A DNA stretch of 64,000 bases from Rugamonas sp. A1-17 (GCA_025548565.1 JAJLPB010000004.1:186001-250000), one strand, 5' to 3'. Counted from the first letter of the stretch, positions 17,971 through 26,518 are shown. A program made the numbers and translations. Notes: a model not told the origin generated them from the sequence alone.

Positions 17971-19347
17971 TTATTTGCTGTTCCGCTCAGCCAGGAATTG
18001 CGTCACCAGTTTGGCGCTGCGTTTCAGCGTGCGCTTCTGGGTCGCATAGTCCACGTGGATGATACCGAAACGGCGCTCGTAGCCGAATGCCCATTCAAAG
18101 TTGTCCATCAAGGACCAGATGAAGTAGCCGCGCACGTCGACGCCCTCCTTCACCGCTTGATCCACCGCAGCCAGGTGCCGGTTCAAAAACGAAATACGGT
18201 TTATATCGTTAACCTCGCCGTCGACCACCCGGTCGTCGGAGGCGGTGCCGTTCTCGGTGATGTAAATCGGCGGCAGGTTCGGATAGTCGCGATGGAAGCC
18301 GACCAGCAAATGGCGCAGCCCCTCGGGATAGACTTCCCATCCCATCTGCGTGCGCTCCACGCCTTCCAGTTCGACCTCCAGATAACCGTGCTTGCCGTCG
18401 CTGACGACGTTGGTGCGGAAGTAGTAATTGATGCCCAGGAAATCGAGCTTGCAGCCGATGACCTCCATGTCGCCCGCGTGCACCGGCGGTTCGGCGCCGG
18501 GCCACAATTCCCACAGCGCGGACGGATAGGACTTCTTCAGCAGCGGATCGAGGATCCAGTTGTTGTGCTGGAGTTCGAACAGCCATGCCGCGTGCTGGTC
18601 GGCGTCGGTCGCGCCGTTGCTGGTGCCCCGGCCGACGTTGGCGACGATGCCCACCTGCGCGGCCGGATCGTTGGCGCGCAGCCGCGCGACTGCCAGCCCG
18701 TGGCCCAGCAGCAGGTGATGCATGGCGCGCGTGGCCAGCACCACATCCTGCTTGCCCGGCGCGTGGTGGCCGGTGCCGTAGCCGTGCATGGCCGAGCACC
18801 ATGGCTCGTTCAGCGTAGCCCACGCATCGACCAGGCCCGCCAGTTCCTTGCTGATCATAGCGGCGTATTCTGCGAAACGGTAGGCGGTGTCGCGATTGGT
18901 CCAGCCACCCCGGTCCTCCAGGTGCTGCGGCAGGTCCCAGTGGTACAGCGTGACGAAAGTCTTCAGGCCCTTGGCGCGCAAGGCAATCAGCAGCTTGCGG
19001 TAGAAGGCGATGCCCGCGTGGTTGGGCACGCCGTCCTCCGTCATCACGCGCGGCCAGGCGATCGACAGGCGATAGGCGCCGACGTTCAGGCTGGCCAGCA
19101 GTTCGACATCCTCTTCCCAGCGGTGATAGTGGTCGCAGGCGACGGCGCCGGTGTCGCCTGCCAGCGTCTTGCCCGGCGTGGCCGAGAAGGTGTCCCAGAT
19201 CGAGGGAATGCGGCCGTCTTCGGCGACGGCTCCTTCGATTTGATAAGCCGCCGTGGCGGCGCCCAACAGAAATTCCTTGTTCCAGAGGACCGAACCGGCC
19301 GGCGGGGAAAACGTCTCTTCCAGTGCAACGGATGCATAGCCTGCCAC
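17971..19347 (-). CDS. GH1 beta-glucosidase
   Basis: The 458-residue protein uses GTG 19347, with AAGGAG five bases upstream. It is a classic GH1 enzyme: FLLGAATAAYQIEGAV at the start, acid/base Glu in ATLNEPWC, NYYFRTNVV, nucleophile Glu in PIYITENGTAS, and the GYFIWSLMDNFEWAFGY end. There is no signal peptide, so it probably hydrolyses imported beta-glucosides in the cytoplasm. It is the first gene of the operon and is directly downstream of the promoter/operator at 19373-19429. Confidence 0.95.
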   Translation of the reverse strand: MAGYASVALEETFSPPAGSVLWNKEFLLGAATAAYQIEGAVAEDGRIPSIWDTFSATPGKTLAGDTGAVACDHYHRWEEDVELLASLNVGAYRLSIAWPRVMTEDGVPNHAGIAFYRKLLIALRAKGLKTFVTLYHWDLPQHLEDRGGWTNRDTAYRFAEYAAMISKELAGLVDAWATLNEPWCSAMHGYGTGHHAPGKQDVVLATRAMHHLLLGHGLAVARLRANDPAAQVGIVANVGRGTSNGATDADQHAAWLFELQHNNWILDPLLKKSYPSALWELWPGAEPPVHAGDMEVIGCKLDFLGINYYFRTNVVSDGKHGYLEVELEGVERTQMGWEVYPEGLRHLLVGFHRDYPNLPPIYITENGTASDDRVVDGEVNDINRISFLNRHLAAVDQAVKEGVDVRGYFIWSLMDNFEWAFGYERRFGIIHVDYATQKRTLKRSAKLVTQFLAERNSK

Positions 19348-19372
19348 AACAACTCCTTCATTTCAGCATAAA

Positions 19373-19388
19373 GTGGAAGCGTTTCCAC
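19373..19388. promoter_or_regulatory. LacI-family operator palindrome
   Basis: GTGGAAGCGTTTCCAC is a near-perfect 16-bp palindrome centred on CG, matching the TGGAA-n-CG-n-TTCCA pattern of LacI-family operators. It lies 26 bases upstream of the GH1 start codon and only about 11 bases past the -10 element, so a bound repressor would block initiation. The likely ligand is the LacI protein encoded at 11247-12266. Confidence 0.8.
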
Positions 19389-19399
19389 ATGTGTGCTCG

Positions 19400-19429
19400 A
19401 TAGTACTACCGAAGAAATTCAAGTGTCAA
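19400..19429 (-). promoter_or_regulatory. Sigma-70 promoter of the beta-glucosidase/ABC operon
   Basis: On the minus strand TTGACA (19429-19424) is separated by 18 bases from TACTAT (19405-19400). The -35 box is a perfect consensus. Predicted transcription start is near 19393, putting the LacI-type palindrome at about +5 to +20. Confidence 0.75.
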
Positions 19430-19442
19430 AGAAATTCTGGAG

Positions 19443-19497
19443 TTTTTGTAACTTGGCTACAAAAACGGCACAGCGACCGAGGTGGCTGTGCCGTTTT
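19443..19497 (-). terminator. Terminator of phaR (two adjoining hairpins)
   Basis: A perfect 12-bp stem (AAAACGGCACAG / CTGTGCCGTTTT, 19462-19473 and 19486-19497) lies 23 bases past the phaR stop. On the minus strand it is followed by TTTTTGTAG. A second hairpin (TTTTTGTA / TACAAAAA, 19443-19465) shares its edge. Together they separate phaR from the downstream sugar-operon promoter. Confidence 0.8.
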
Positions 19498-19519
19498 GAT
19501 GACCGCGAACGGTGAAGGA

Positions 19520-20083
19520 TTACTTCTTGTCGGTCGGCGGTACGCCGGGCACGAACGGGAAGGTGCCGAAGATGTTCTTGCTCTGGTTTTGCATCTGCTC
19601 TTGCATCTGCACGAACAGGCTCTTGCTCTGGTCGATGTAGTTGTTCATCATGCCCTGCATCATCGGGCCCTGGACGTTCATGAACTGGGTCCACATTTCC
19701 GGGCTGAAGGGCTTGCCTTCCAGGCCGCCGACCGCGCTGCCGGTGAACTTGCGCTGGATGTCGGTGAAGGCTTGCACGTTCTTTTCCAGATACGAGCCCA
19801 TCATGCCCTGCATGGCGTGGCCGTAGAAGCGGATGATCTGCGCCAGCACGTCGCTGGAGAACATCGGCGCGCCGCTGGCCTCTTCTTCCAGGATGATCTG
19901 CAGCAGGATGCTGCGGCTCAGGTCTTCGTTGGTCTTGGCGTCGACCACGGTGAATTCTTCGTTGTCCAGCACCAGCTGCTTGACGTCGGTCAGCGTGATG
20001 TAGGAACTGGTCTGCGTATCGTACAGACGGCGGTTCGGGTATTTTTTGATCAGACGGTCAGCATTTTTTTTCGCACTACTCAT
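19520..20083 (-). CDS. phaR: Polyhydroxyalkanoate synthesis regulator PhaR
   Basis: The 187-residue protein starts at ATG 20083 (GTG 20086 in frame just before). The N-terminal PHB/PHA accumulation regulator DNA-binding domain is plain: RLIKKYPNRRLYDTQTSSYI, then TLTDVKQLVL. The C-terminal half is Met/Gln-rich and helical (MQEQMQNQSKNIFG), as in PhaR proteins that bind both phasin promoters and PHA granules. It represses phasin genes until PHA is made. The gene is downstream of phaC on the same strand, with a hairpin between. Confidence 0.93.
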   Translation of the reverse strand: MSSAKKNADRLIKKYPNRRLYDTQTSSYITLTDVKQLVLDNEEFTVVDAKTNEDLSRSILLQIILEEEASGAPMFSSDVLAQIIRFYGHAMQGMMGSYLEKNVQAFTDIQRKFTGSAVGGLEGKPFSPEMWTQFMNVQGPMMQGMMNNYIDQSKSLFVQMQEQMQNQSKNIFGTFPFVPGVPPTDKK

Positions 20084-20125
20084 CACAAGTCCACTTATTG
20101 CGCCGCAGCGCGTACTCTAACAATT

Positions 20126-20154
20126 CGAAAAAAAAGCGAACTTCGGTCCGCTTT
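20126..20154 (-). terminator. Hairpin with T-tract between phaC and phaR
   Basis: On the minus strand AAAGCGGAC / GTTCGCTTT form a nine-pair stem (one G-U) with a CGAA loop, followed by TTTTT. It would end phaC transcripts. A consensus TATAAT (20175-20180, minus strand) lies just upstream, so phaR may have its own promoter with this hairpin in the leader. Confidence 0.6.
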
Positions 20155-20263
20155 CCCACTAGCCTACTTTTTCTATTATAGAGGGGAAAAAGCAGATCTT
20201 GCACAATCTGATATAACTTTTAGGTTTTATTGCAACGCAACCAAATTTACAGATCGACAATAT

Positions 20264-20328
20264 GTCATTCCCGCGCAGGCGGGAATCCATGCAAGTGCAG
20301 CATGGATCCCCGCTTGTGCGGGGATGAC
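20264..20328. repeat. REP-like inverted repeat between phaC and phaR
   Basis: Two imperfect arms of about 29 bases begin GTCATTCCCGCGCAGGCGGG and end with its near-complement GGGGATGAC. Each arm is itself a small hairpin (CCCGC..GCGGG). The left arm is nearly identical to the repeat at 28720-28829. It is a REP/BIME-type extragenic repeat. Confidence 0.75.
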
Positions 20329-20341
20329 GGCGGCGGGACAC

Positions 20342-22078
20342 TCAGTCTGCCCGCACCTTCACGTAGCGGCCTGGCGCCGGTTCGATAGCCTTGTAACGAG
20401 CATTGCCCGGCTTGGCTTTCGGCTTGACATCCTTGCCGCCGTGCTCGGCCAGGAACTTCGCCCATTCCGGCCACCAGCTGCCGGGATTCTCGGTGGCGCC
20501 GGCCATCCAGGCCTCGCCGTCCTGCGGCTTGGCGGCGGCGCGGCCCAGCGGCTTGTCGTTGGTCCAGTAGCTGCGCTTGTTCTTCACCGGCGAGTTGATC
20601 ACGCCGGCGATGTGGCCGGACGCGCCCAACACGAAACGGTTGGCCTTGACCTTGCCGGGGTTGAGAATGTTCATCGAACCGAAGGCCGACATCCACGGCA
20701 CGATATGGTCCTCGCGCGAGCCGTAGATGAAGGCCGGCGCATCGATGCTGCCCAGGTCTACCTTCTGCCCCGCCACCGTCAGCTTGCCGGTCTTGAGCTT
20801 GTTTTCCAGGTAGGTGTTGCGCAGGTACCAGCAGAACATCGGACCCGGCAGGTTGGTGCTGTCCGAGTTCCAGTACAGCAGGTCGAACGGCGGCGGCTCG
20901 TTGCCCTTCAAATAGTTGGACTGCACATAGTTCCACACCAGGTCGTTCGGGCGCAGGCTGGAGAAGGTGCTGGCCAGGTCGCGGCCCGGCATCAGGCCGC
21001 CGCCTTTGAGCTGCTGTTCGCGCATCGACACCTGGGCTTCGTCGACAAACACGTCGAGGACGCCTGTATCGCTAAAATCGAGGAAGGTGGTCAGCAGCGT
21101 CAGGCTGGAGGCCGGCTTCTCGCCGCGCGCCGCCAGCACCGCCAGCGCGGTCGACACCAGCGTGCCGCCCACGCAGAAGCCCAGCATGTTCATCTGGTCC
21201 TGGCCGCTGATGTCCTGCACCACGTGGATGGCTTCGATCACTCCCTGGTCGACGTAATCGTCCCAGGTGGTGCCGGCCAGCGACTGGTCGGGATTGCTCC
21301 ACGAGATCAGGAACACGCTGTTGCCCTGCTCCACCGCGTAGCGCACCAGCGAGTTTTCCGGCTGCAGGTCAAGAATGTAGAACTTGTTGATGCAAGGTGG
21401 CACCATCAGCAGCGGGCGCTGGTGCACCGTCGGCGTGACCGGTTTGTACTGGATCAGCTGGAACAGCGGGTTCTCGTACACCACCGTGCCCTCGGTCGTG
21501 GCCAGGTTGCGGCCGACCTCGAACGCCGACTCGTCCGACAGCGAGATGTGGCCCTTGTTCATGTCGGCCAGCATATTGGCCAGGCCCTTGGTCAGGCTCT
21601 CGCCCTTGGTCTCGATCAGTTTTTGCTGCGCCTCGGGATTGGTGGCCAGGAAGTTGGCCGGCGACATGGCGTCGATAATCTGTTGCACCGCAAAGCGGAT
21701 TTTCTGCTTCTGCTGGGCCGAAGCCTCCACGGTATCGACCATGGCATTCAGGAATTTGGCGTTGAGCAGGTATGATGCCGCATTGAACGACGACATGGGA
21801 TTGCCCTGCCAGGCGGACGAGGTGAAACGGCGGTCGGCCACCTCCGGCGTTTTGCCGGCCAAAAATTCCTGCCACAACACGCCGAAATCTTGCAGGTACT
21901 GGTTTTTCAGCTGCTCCATGGCCTCCGGTTTCATCGAGGCGCCCACATCCTGCATCATGGCGGCCAACGGATTGGCGTCCGCGGTGGGCGCCACGTTGAA
22001 CCAGGATTGCCACTGACCGGGGTCGCTCATCTGCGACATCCAGGCGTTGGCAATGGCTTGAGGATCTGGCAAATTCAT
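20342..22078 (-). CDS. phaC: Class I poly(3-hydroxyalkanoate) synthase
   Basis: The 578-residue protein has the PhaC N-terminal domain (NPLAAMMQDVGASMKPE, FTSSAWQGNP) and an alpha/beta-hydrolase core. The lipase-like box is GFCVGGTLV with nucleophile Cys302; Asp457 (SREDHIVPW) and His489 (GASGHIAGV) complete the triad. Length and order fit class I synthases, which act alone and prefer short-chain 3-hydroxyacyl-CoA. It polymerises hydroxyacyl-CoA at the surface of PHA granules. phaA/phaB are not next to it; phaR follows. Confidence 0.95.
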   Translation of the reverse strand: MNLPDPQAIANAWMSQMSDPGQWQSWFNVAPTADANPLAAMMQDVGASMKPEAMEQLKNQYLQDFGVLWQEFLAGKTPEVADRRFTSSAWQGNPMSSFNAASYLLNAKFLNAMVDTVEASAQQKQKIRFAVQQIIDAMSPANFLATNPEAQQKLIETKGESLTKGLANMLADMNKGHISLSDESAFEVGRNLATTEGTVVYENPLFQLIQYKPVTPTVHQRPLLMVPPCINKFYILDLQPENSLVRYAVEQGNSVFLISWSNPDQSLAGTTWDDYVDQGVIEAIHVVQDISGQDQMNMLGFCVGGTLVSTALAVLAARGEKPASSLTLLTTFLDFSDTGVLDVFVDEAQVSMREQQLKGGGLMPGRDLASTFSSLRPNDLVWNYVQSNYLKGNEPPPFDLLYWNSDSTNLPGPMFCWYLRNTYLENKLKTGKLTVAGQKVDLGSIDAPAFIYGSREDHIVPWMSAFGSMNILNPGKVKANRFVLGASGHIAGVINSPVKNKRSYWTNDKPLGRAAAKPQDGEAWMAGATENPGSWWPEWAKFLAEHGGKDVKPKAKPGNARYKAIEPAPGRYVKVRAD

Positions 22079-22123
22079 GTTTGATTCCCTAAAAATAGTT
22101 AAATATCTTTACCTGGGCTGCTG

Positions 22124-22336
22124 ATGCTGATTGTTGCTATTGCTTGGATTTACGTGGTCGGACTGATGGCACTGACCGAGCCTACCGTCGTTGCGGGAAT
22201 TGTAACGTTTTTGTTCTATTGCGTGCTGCCGCTTGGCACCTTGATTTACATCGCCGGCAGCGGCAAGCGCAAAGCCCGCCGCCGCGCCGCCGAACTGGCC
22301 GCGCACGCGGCCCGCCAGTCCGAACGCGAAGACTAA
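22124..22336 (+). CDS. Small two-helix membrane protein
   Basis: The 70-residue ORF has two hydrophobic segments (about 2-18 and 22-46) and a strongly basic tail (GSGKRKARRRAAELAAHAAR), as in small inner-membrane proteins with a cytoplasmic C-terminus. It sits alone on the plus strand between divergent phaC and convergent pgeF. The ribosome-binding site is poor (GGGCTGCTG). Composition supports a real gene, but no function is recognisable. Confidence 0.55.
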   Translation: MLIVAIAWIYVVGLMALTEPTVVAGIVTFLFYCVLPLGTLIYIAGSGKRKARRRAAELAAHAARQSERED

Positions 22337-22353
22337 GCCAGCGCGGGGTCGAT

Positions 22354-23142
22354 TCATTTGATCCAGATCAGCGCGGCCTGCCGGCCGGTGACGCCGTCGC
22401 GCCGGAAGGAGTAAAAACGGCCGGAATTGGACACGGTGCAGAACTCGCCGCCATGCACCTGTTTCACGCCGGCCCGGTGCAGGCGGTAGCGCGCCAGCCC
22501 GTAGATATCGGCCAGGTGCTTGCCCGGCTTGCCTTCCATGGGCGCGAACGCCGCCTCCACGTGGCGCACGCCGGAATCGTCCAGCGCGTCGCTCAGGAAA
22601 GTCTGGCGCACCTCCGGGCCGACCTCGAACTGATAGGGGCCGATCGCCGGCCCCATCCAGGCCATCAGCTCGCCGGCGCCGGCCGCGCGCATCGCGTCGA
22701 CCGTGTTTTCCAGCACGCCGGCGGCCAGTCCGCGCCAGCCCGCGTGCGCGGCCGCGACGACTTTGCCTTCGACATCGCAGAACAGCACCGGCAGGCAGTC
22801 GGCCGTCATGACCACGCAGACCTTGCCCGCCGTCGCGGACAGGCTGGCGTCCGCCTCCGGCACCTCCTGCGGGCCGATCCTGGCCACATCCACCACCGCC
22901 GTGCCGTGCACCTGCGACAGCCAGGCCGGATCGCCCGGCAGCATGGCGCGCACGATCGCGCGGTTTTGCGCGACATTGTGCGGCTGGTCGCCGACGTGGG
23001 TGCCCAGGTTCAGGCCGCCCTGCCCCATGCCGTCGTCATACGGCGCGGGGCTGACGCCGCCGCGCCGCGTGGTCGACAGCGCGCCCACGTTGGCCGGCAG
23101 GCCGGGCCAGTGGGGAATCAACCATTGCGGCAAGTTGGACAT
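22354..23142 (-). CDS. pgeF: Purine nucleoside phosphorylase / laccase-domain protein
   Basis: The 262-residue protein belongs to the YfiH/PgeF (DUF152) family. The three zinc-binding residues are His79 (SQVHGTAV), Cys116 (TADCLPVLF) and His133 (AAAHAGWRGLA). Members phosphorolyse purine nucleosides; in E. coli the protein also edits wrongly incorporated L-Ser during peptidoglycan synthesis. Its start shares the last base of rluD, an arrangement often seen in proteobacteria. Confidence 0.92.
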   Translation of the reverse strand: MSNLPQWLIPHWPGLPANVGALSTTRRGGVSPAPYDDGMGQGGLNLGTHVGDQPHNVAQNRAIVRAMLPGDPAWLSQVHGTAVVDVARIGPQEVPEADASLSATAGKVCVVMTADCLPVLFCDVEGKVVAAAHAGWRGLAAGVLENTVDAMRAAGAGELMAWMGPAIGPYQFEVGPEVRQTFLSDALDDSGVRHVEAAFAPMEGKPGKHLADIYGLARYRLHRAGVKQVHGGEFCTVSNSGRFYSFRRDGVTGRQAALIWIK

Positions 23143-24188
23143 CAGATATTTTCCGGCACTTCGATGCCGGCCCGGGCCAGCAGCTCGGCGAAGTCATCGG
23201 CCAGCGGCACGGTCCACTCGCATTGCTCGCCGGTGGCCGGATGGACCAGGCCCAGGCGGCGCGCCTGCAGCGCCTGGCGCGGGAAATAATCGGCCAGGTG
23301 CTGCTTGCCGTAGGTGGTGTCGCCCACCAGCGGGAAGCCGATCGACATCATGTGCACGCGGATCTGGTGGGTGCGGCCAGTTTCCAGACGGCACTGAACC
23401 AGCGTGACCGGACGGCCCTCGCCCAGCTTGCCGCCGCCCAGCACCTGGTAGTGGGTGATGGCCGGCTTGGAGCCCATGCCGGTCGAGACCGCCATCTTGA
23501 TGCGGTCCTTCGGGTGGCGGCCCATCGACGAATCGATGGTGCCGCTGATGCGCGGCATGCCCCACACCACGGCGAAATACTCGCGTTTGACGGTGCGCGC
23601 GGCCAGCTGGCGCACCAGGTCGGTCTGGGCTGGCAGCGTCTTGCCGACCACCATCAGGCCGCTGGTATCCTTGTCCAGGCGGTGGACGATGCCGGCGCGC
23701 GGCACGCCCGACAGCTGCGGGCAATGGTGCAGCAGGCCGTTGAGCAGCGTGCCGGACCAGTTGCCGGCGCCCGGATGGACCACCAGGCCGGCCGGCTTGT
23801 TGATGACCATCAAGTGCTCATCTTCGTAAACGATGTTAAGTTCCATCGGTTCCGGTTTAAAAGCCTCGTCTTCCGGCGCCGGTTGGGGCAGAATGACGAT
23901 CTTCTCGTCGCCGTAGACGGTGTCCTTGGTGGACTTGGCCGGCTTGCCGTCGACAGTGACGAAGCCGTCGGTGATCCACATCTGCAGGCGGCCGCGTGAA
24001 AATTGCGGGACCAGGTGCGAGATCACCTTGTCCAGGCGTTGGCCGCAGACTTCGGGGGTCAGTTCCAGTTGGATCGGAGCCAGGCCGTCGTCCTCGCCAA
24101 AATCACCGTCCTGCTCGACCAGCAGGTCGGCGTCGGCATCGTGATCGGAGGAAGAATCGGCCAAATTCGGCTTTGGAGTTAATATCAC
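23142..24188 (-). CDS. rluD: 23S rRNA pseudouridine synthase RluD
   Basis: The 348-residue protein has an acidic N-terminal extension (residues 10-35), an S4 RNA-binding domain (GQRLDKVISHLVPQFSRGRLQ) and the RluA-family catalytic domain with Asp172 in HRLDKDTSGLMV. VVHPGAGNWSGTLLNGLLHH is typical of RluD. It makes pseudouridines 1911, 1915 and 1917 in helix 69 of 23S rRNA. It is divergent from bamD, the common arrangement in betaproteobacteria. Confidence 0.94.
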   Translation of the reverse strand: MILTPKPNLADSSSDHDADADLLVEQDGDFGEDDGLAPIQLELTPEVCGQRLDKVISHLVPQFSRGRLQMWITDGFVTVDGKPAKSTKDTVYGDEKIVILPQPAPEDEAFKPEPMELNIVYEDEHLMVINKPAGLVVHPGAGNWSGTLLNGLLHHCPQLSGVPRAGIVHRLDKDTSGLMVVGKTLPAQTDLVRQLAARTVKREYFAVVWGMPRISGTIDSSMGRHPKDRIKMAVSTGMGSKPAITHYQVLGGGKLGEGRPVTLVQCRLETGRTHQIRVHMMSIGFPLVGDTTYGKQHLADYFPRQALQARRLGLVHPATGEQCEWTVPLADDFAELLARAGIEVPENI

Positions 24189-24203
24189 AGCATTCCCATC
24201 GGC

Positions 24204-24209
24204 TATAAT
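24204..24209 (+). promoter_or_regulatory. Candidate -10 element of bamD
   Basis: TATAAT, a perfect -10 hexamer, lies 45 bases before the bamD start codon in the short rluD-bamD divergent region. No convincing -35 box is present at the usual distance, so only the -10 is proposed. Confidence 0.45.
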
Positions 24210-24253
24210 CAGCCTATTGTAAAACTTTGGTTAAACAGCTTCTTGCAAAACAT

Positions 24254-25054
24254 ATGCAAAAAAAATTGAAAGTAGTCGCAGCAACGTTGGTTCTGCTTAG
24301 TTTGTCCGCTTGCGGTTTGTTCTCGGAGAAAATCGACGAGACTAAAGGTTGGAGCGCTACGAAATTATACTCGGAGGCGAGCGAAGAGCTGGAAGGACAG
24401 CACTACGAACGCGCAATTCAGTTGTACGAGAAGCTGGAATCGAGTTATCCGTTCGGCACCTACGCCCAGCAGGCGCAGATGCAGATCGCCTACGCCTACT
24501 ACAAATCGCAGGACCAGGCCCAGGCGCTGGCAGCCGTGGAGCGCTTCATCAAGCTGCACCCGAACCACGCCAACGTCGACTACATGTACTACCTGCGCGG
24601 CCTGATCAACTTCAACGACCAGATCGGCTTCCTGAACTTCATCTACGAGCAGGACGCCACCGAACGCGACCCGAAAGCCACGCGCGAAGCCTACGCGGCC
24701 TTCAAGCAGCTAGTCGACAAGTTCCCGAACAGCAAGTATACGCCGGATTCGCTGGACCGCATGCGTTACCTGATCAACGCGATGGCGTCGTATGAAGTGC
24801 ACGTGGCGCGCTACTACTACCGCCGTGGCGCCTACCTGGCAGCGGCCAACCGCGCGATGGGCATCATGAACGACTACCGCGACTCGCCGGCGATCGAGGA
24901 AGCGCTGTTCATCATGATCCGCAGCTACGACAAGCTGGGCATGACCGAACTGCGCGACGACACCATGCGCGTGTTCAAGCTAAACTACCCAACCAGCAAG
25001 TTCCTGGACGAAGGCAAGAAAGCCGAACGTCACTGGTGGAAACTCTGGAACTAA
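24254..25054 (+). CDS. bamD: Outer membrane assembly lipoprotein BamD (ComL)
   Basis: From ATG 24254 the product has 266 residues. A lipoprotein signal ends in LSLSAC (Cys20), and TPR-like repeats follow, including YERAIQLYEKLESSYPFGTYAQQAQ and the YYLRGLINF motif found in all BamD proteins. BamD is the essential lipoprotein partner of BamA in the beta-barrel assembly machine. A TTG at 24227 is in frame, but it would extend the N-terminus beyond the signal peptide. Confidence 0.95.
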   Translation: MQKKLKVVAATLVLLSLSACGLFSEKIDETKGWSATKLYSEASEELEGQHYERAIQLYEKLESSYPFGTYAQQAQMQIAYAYYKSQDQAQALAAVERFIKLHPNHANVDYMYYLRGLINFNDQIGFLNFIYEQDATERDPKATREAYAAFKQLVDKFPNSKYTPDSLDRMRYLINAMASYEVHVARYYYRRGAYLAAANRAMGIMNDYRDSPAIEEALFIMIRSYDKLGMTELRDDTMRVFKLNYPTSKFLDEGKKAERHWWKLWN

Positions 25055-25066
25055 GCCAGCTCCAAC

Positions 25067-25096
25067 AAAAACCGGGACCCAGGTCCCGGTTTTTCT
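25067..25096 (+). terminator. Rho-independent terminator of bamD
   Basis: AAAAACCGGGACC and GGTCCCGGTTTTT form a perfect stem with a CA-centred turn, followed by T-rich sequence, 13 bases past the bamD stop. Confidence 0.9.
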
Positions 25097-25108
25097 TTTC
25101 CCCAATTG

Positions 25109-25193
25109 GGGGTCAAGTCTGACATTCGGACACGGGCTCTGCCGTAGCGGGCTGCTACGGCAGAGCCCGTGTCCGAATGTCAGACTTGACCCC
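25109..25193. repeat. Perfect 40-bp inverted repeat
   Basis: Left arm 25109-25148 and right arm 25154-25193 are exact reverse complements, with a 5-base loop (GGGCT). The outer end reads GGGGTCAAGTCTGACATTCG. The element sits between the bamD terminator and the yaaA stop and reaches within a few bases of yaaA. I believe related GGGGTCAAGTCTGACATTCG-type elements are common in Oxalobacteraceae, but that is from memory. Confidence 0.9.
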
Positions 25194-25197
25194 AAGA

Positions 25198-25965
25198 TTA
25201 TTCGGTGCGGCGGCGGAATATCCAGGTTTTGTCAGTCGAGTCTTTCTTGTCGTAGGCATAGCCGTCGACGTTGAATTTCTTGAGCTTTTGCGGATCGGTG
25301 ATGCCTTTGACGGCGGCGTAACGCGCCATCAGGCCGCGCGCGCGCTTGGCGTAGAACGAGATGATCTTGTATTTGCCGTTCTTCCAGTCTTCGAATTGCG
25401 GCGTGATCACCGGCACGTCCAGCAGCTTGGGCTTGACCGACTTGAAGTATTCCTCGGACGCCAGGTTGACCAGCGTTTCGGCGCCCTGCTCGGCCGCGGT
25501 CTTGTTCAGCGCCCGGGTGATGGTTTCGCCCCAGAAGGCGTACAGGTCCTTGCCGCGCGGGTTGCTCAGGCGGGTGCCCATTTCCAGGCGGTGCGGGTGG
25601 ATCAGGTCCAGCGGCCGCAGCATGCCGTACAGGCCGGACAAAATCCGCACCCGCGATTGCACATAGTCCAGCTGCCCCGGCTTGAGCGTGCGCGCGTCCA
25701 GGCCGCCGTAGACGTCGCCGTTGAAGGCCATCACGGCCTGGCGGCCGTCGGCGGTATCGTGGCTCCAGCTGGCGTAGCGGGCGACGTTGAGCGCCGACAG
25801 GTTGTCGGACAGGTCCATCAACTCGCCGATCTGCACCGGCGAAAATTCGCGCAGGCGGTCGATCAGCTGGGCCGAGTGGTCGAGAAAATCAGGTTGGGAA
25901 TGCAACTTGGTGGTCGGAGGGGTCTCAAGATCGAGACTTTTTGCGGGCGAAAGCACTATCAGCAT
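25198..25965 (-). CDS. yaaA: Peroxide stress protein YaaA (DUF328)
   Basis: The 255-residue protein (start ATG 25965) begins [17 protein letters not shown], the family signature, and has [43 protein letters not shown] and a C-terminal [13 protein letters not shown] stretch. In E. coli YaaA lowers free intracellular iron during peroxide stress and binds DNA. The start is divergent from the PIN gene. Confidence 0.94.
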   Translation of the reverse strand: MLIVLSPAKSLDLETPPTTKLHSQPDFLDHSAQLIDRLREFSPVQIGELMDLSDNLSALNVARYASWSHDTADGRQAVMAFNGDVYGGLDARTLKPGQLDYVQSRVRILSGLYGMLRPLDLIHPHRLEMGTRLSNPRGKDLYAFWGETITRALNKTAAEQGAETLVNLASEEYFKSVKPKLLDVPVITPQFEDWKNGKYKIISFYAKRARGLMARYAAVKGITDPQKLKKFNVDGYAYDKKDSTDKTWIFRRRTE

Positions 25966-26000
25966 AAGATTCCAGATGAACATTTTTACGAACTAAGCAC

Positions 26001-26450
26001 ATGATACCTGTTCCAGAGAAACTCACACCGACGCGCATCGTTATCGATACCAACGTCTGCCTCGACCTGTTCGTGTTCAAGGACCCGCGCTGGGCCGCCC
26101 TGCTGGCCGCGCTGGAAAACGGCACGGTCGAGGCGATCACCCGCTCGGACTGCCGCGACGAGTACAACATCGTGCTGCACTACAAGCACCTGCCGCTGGA
26201 CGACGACTCGCGCCCGCTGGCCGCCGCCCGCTTCGACGAGCTCATCACTGTGGTCGCCCCGCCCGAGTCCGGCGTGCGCCTGCCGGTCTGCACCGACAAG
26301 GACGACCAGAAGTTCCTCGAAGTGGCGCGCGACGCCAACGCGGCCATTCTCATCACCAAGGACAAGGCGCTGCTCAAACTGGCGCGCCGCCTGGCCAAGG
26401 CCGGCATGTTCAAGGTGATGGTCCCCGAGGCGTGGAGCCTGGAAAGCTAA
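26001..26450 (+). CDS. PIN-domain putative toxin/ribonuclease (COG1569 type)
   Basis: The 149-residue protein carries the acidic PIN residues: Asp16 in VIDTNVCLDLF, the TDKDDQKFLEVA motif (Asp101/102) and Asp121 in LITKDKALL. PIN domains are Mg-dependent RNases. The family is often annotated as a toxin component, but no antitoxin ORF precedes or follows it, so a toxin role is unproven. Confidence 0.85.
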   Translation: MIPVPEKLTPTRIVIDTNVCLDLFVFKDPRWAALLAALENGTVEAITRSDCRDEYNIVLHYKHLPLDDDSRPLAAARFDELITVVAPPESGVRLPVCTDKDDQKFLEVARDANAAILITKDKALLKLARRLAKAGMFKVMVPEAWSLES

Positions 26451-26518
26451 GGTTTTTTCGCCACACGGAACACGGCGCGCTGAGCTAGAATAGGCTATCT
26501 GTCCACTACAGCGCCGCC

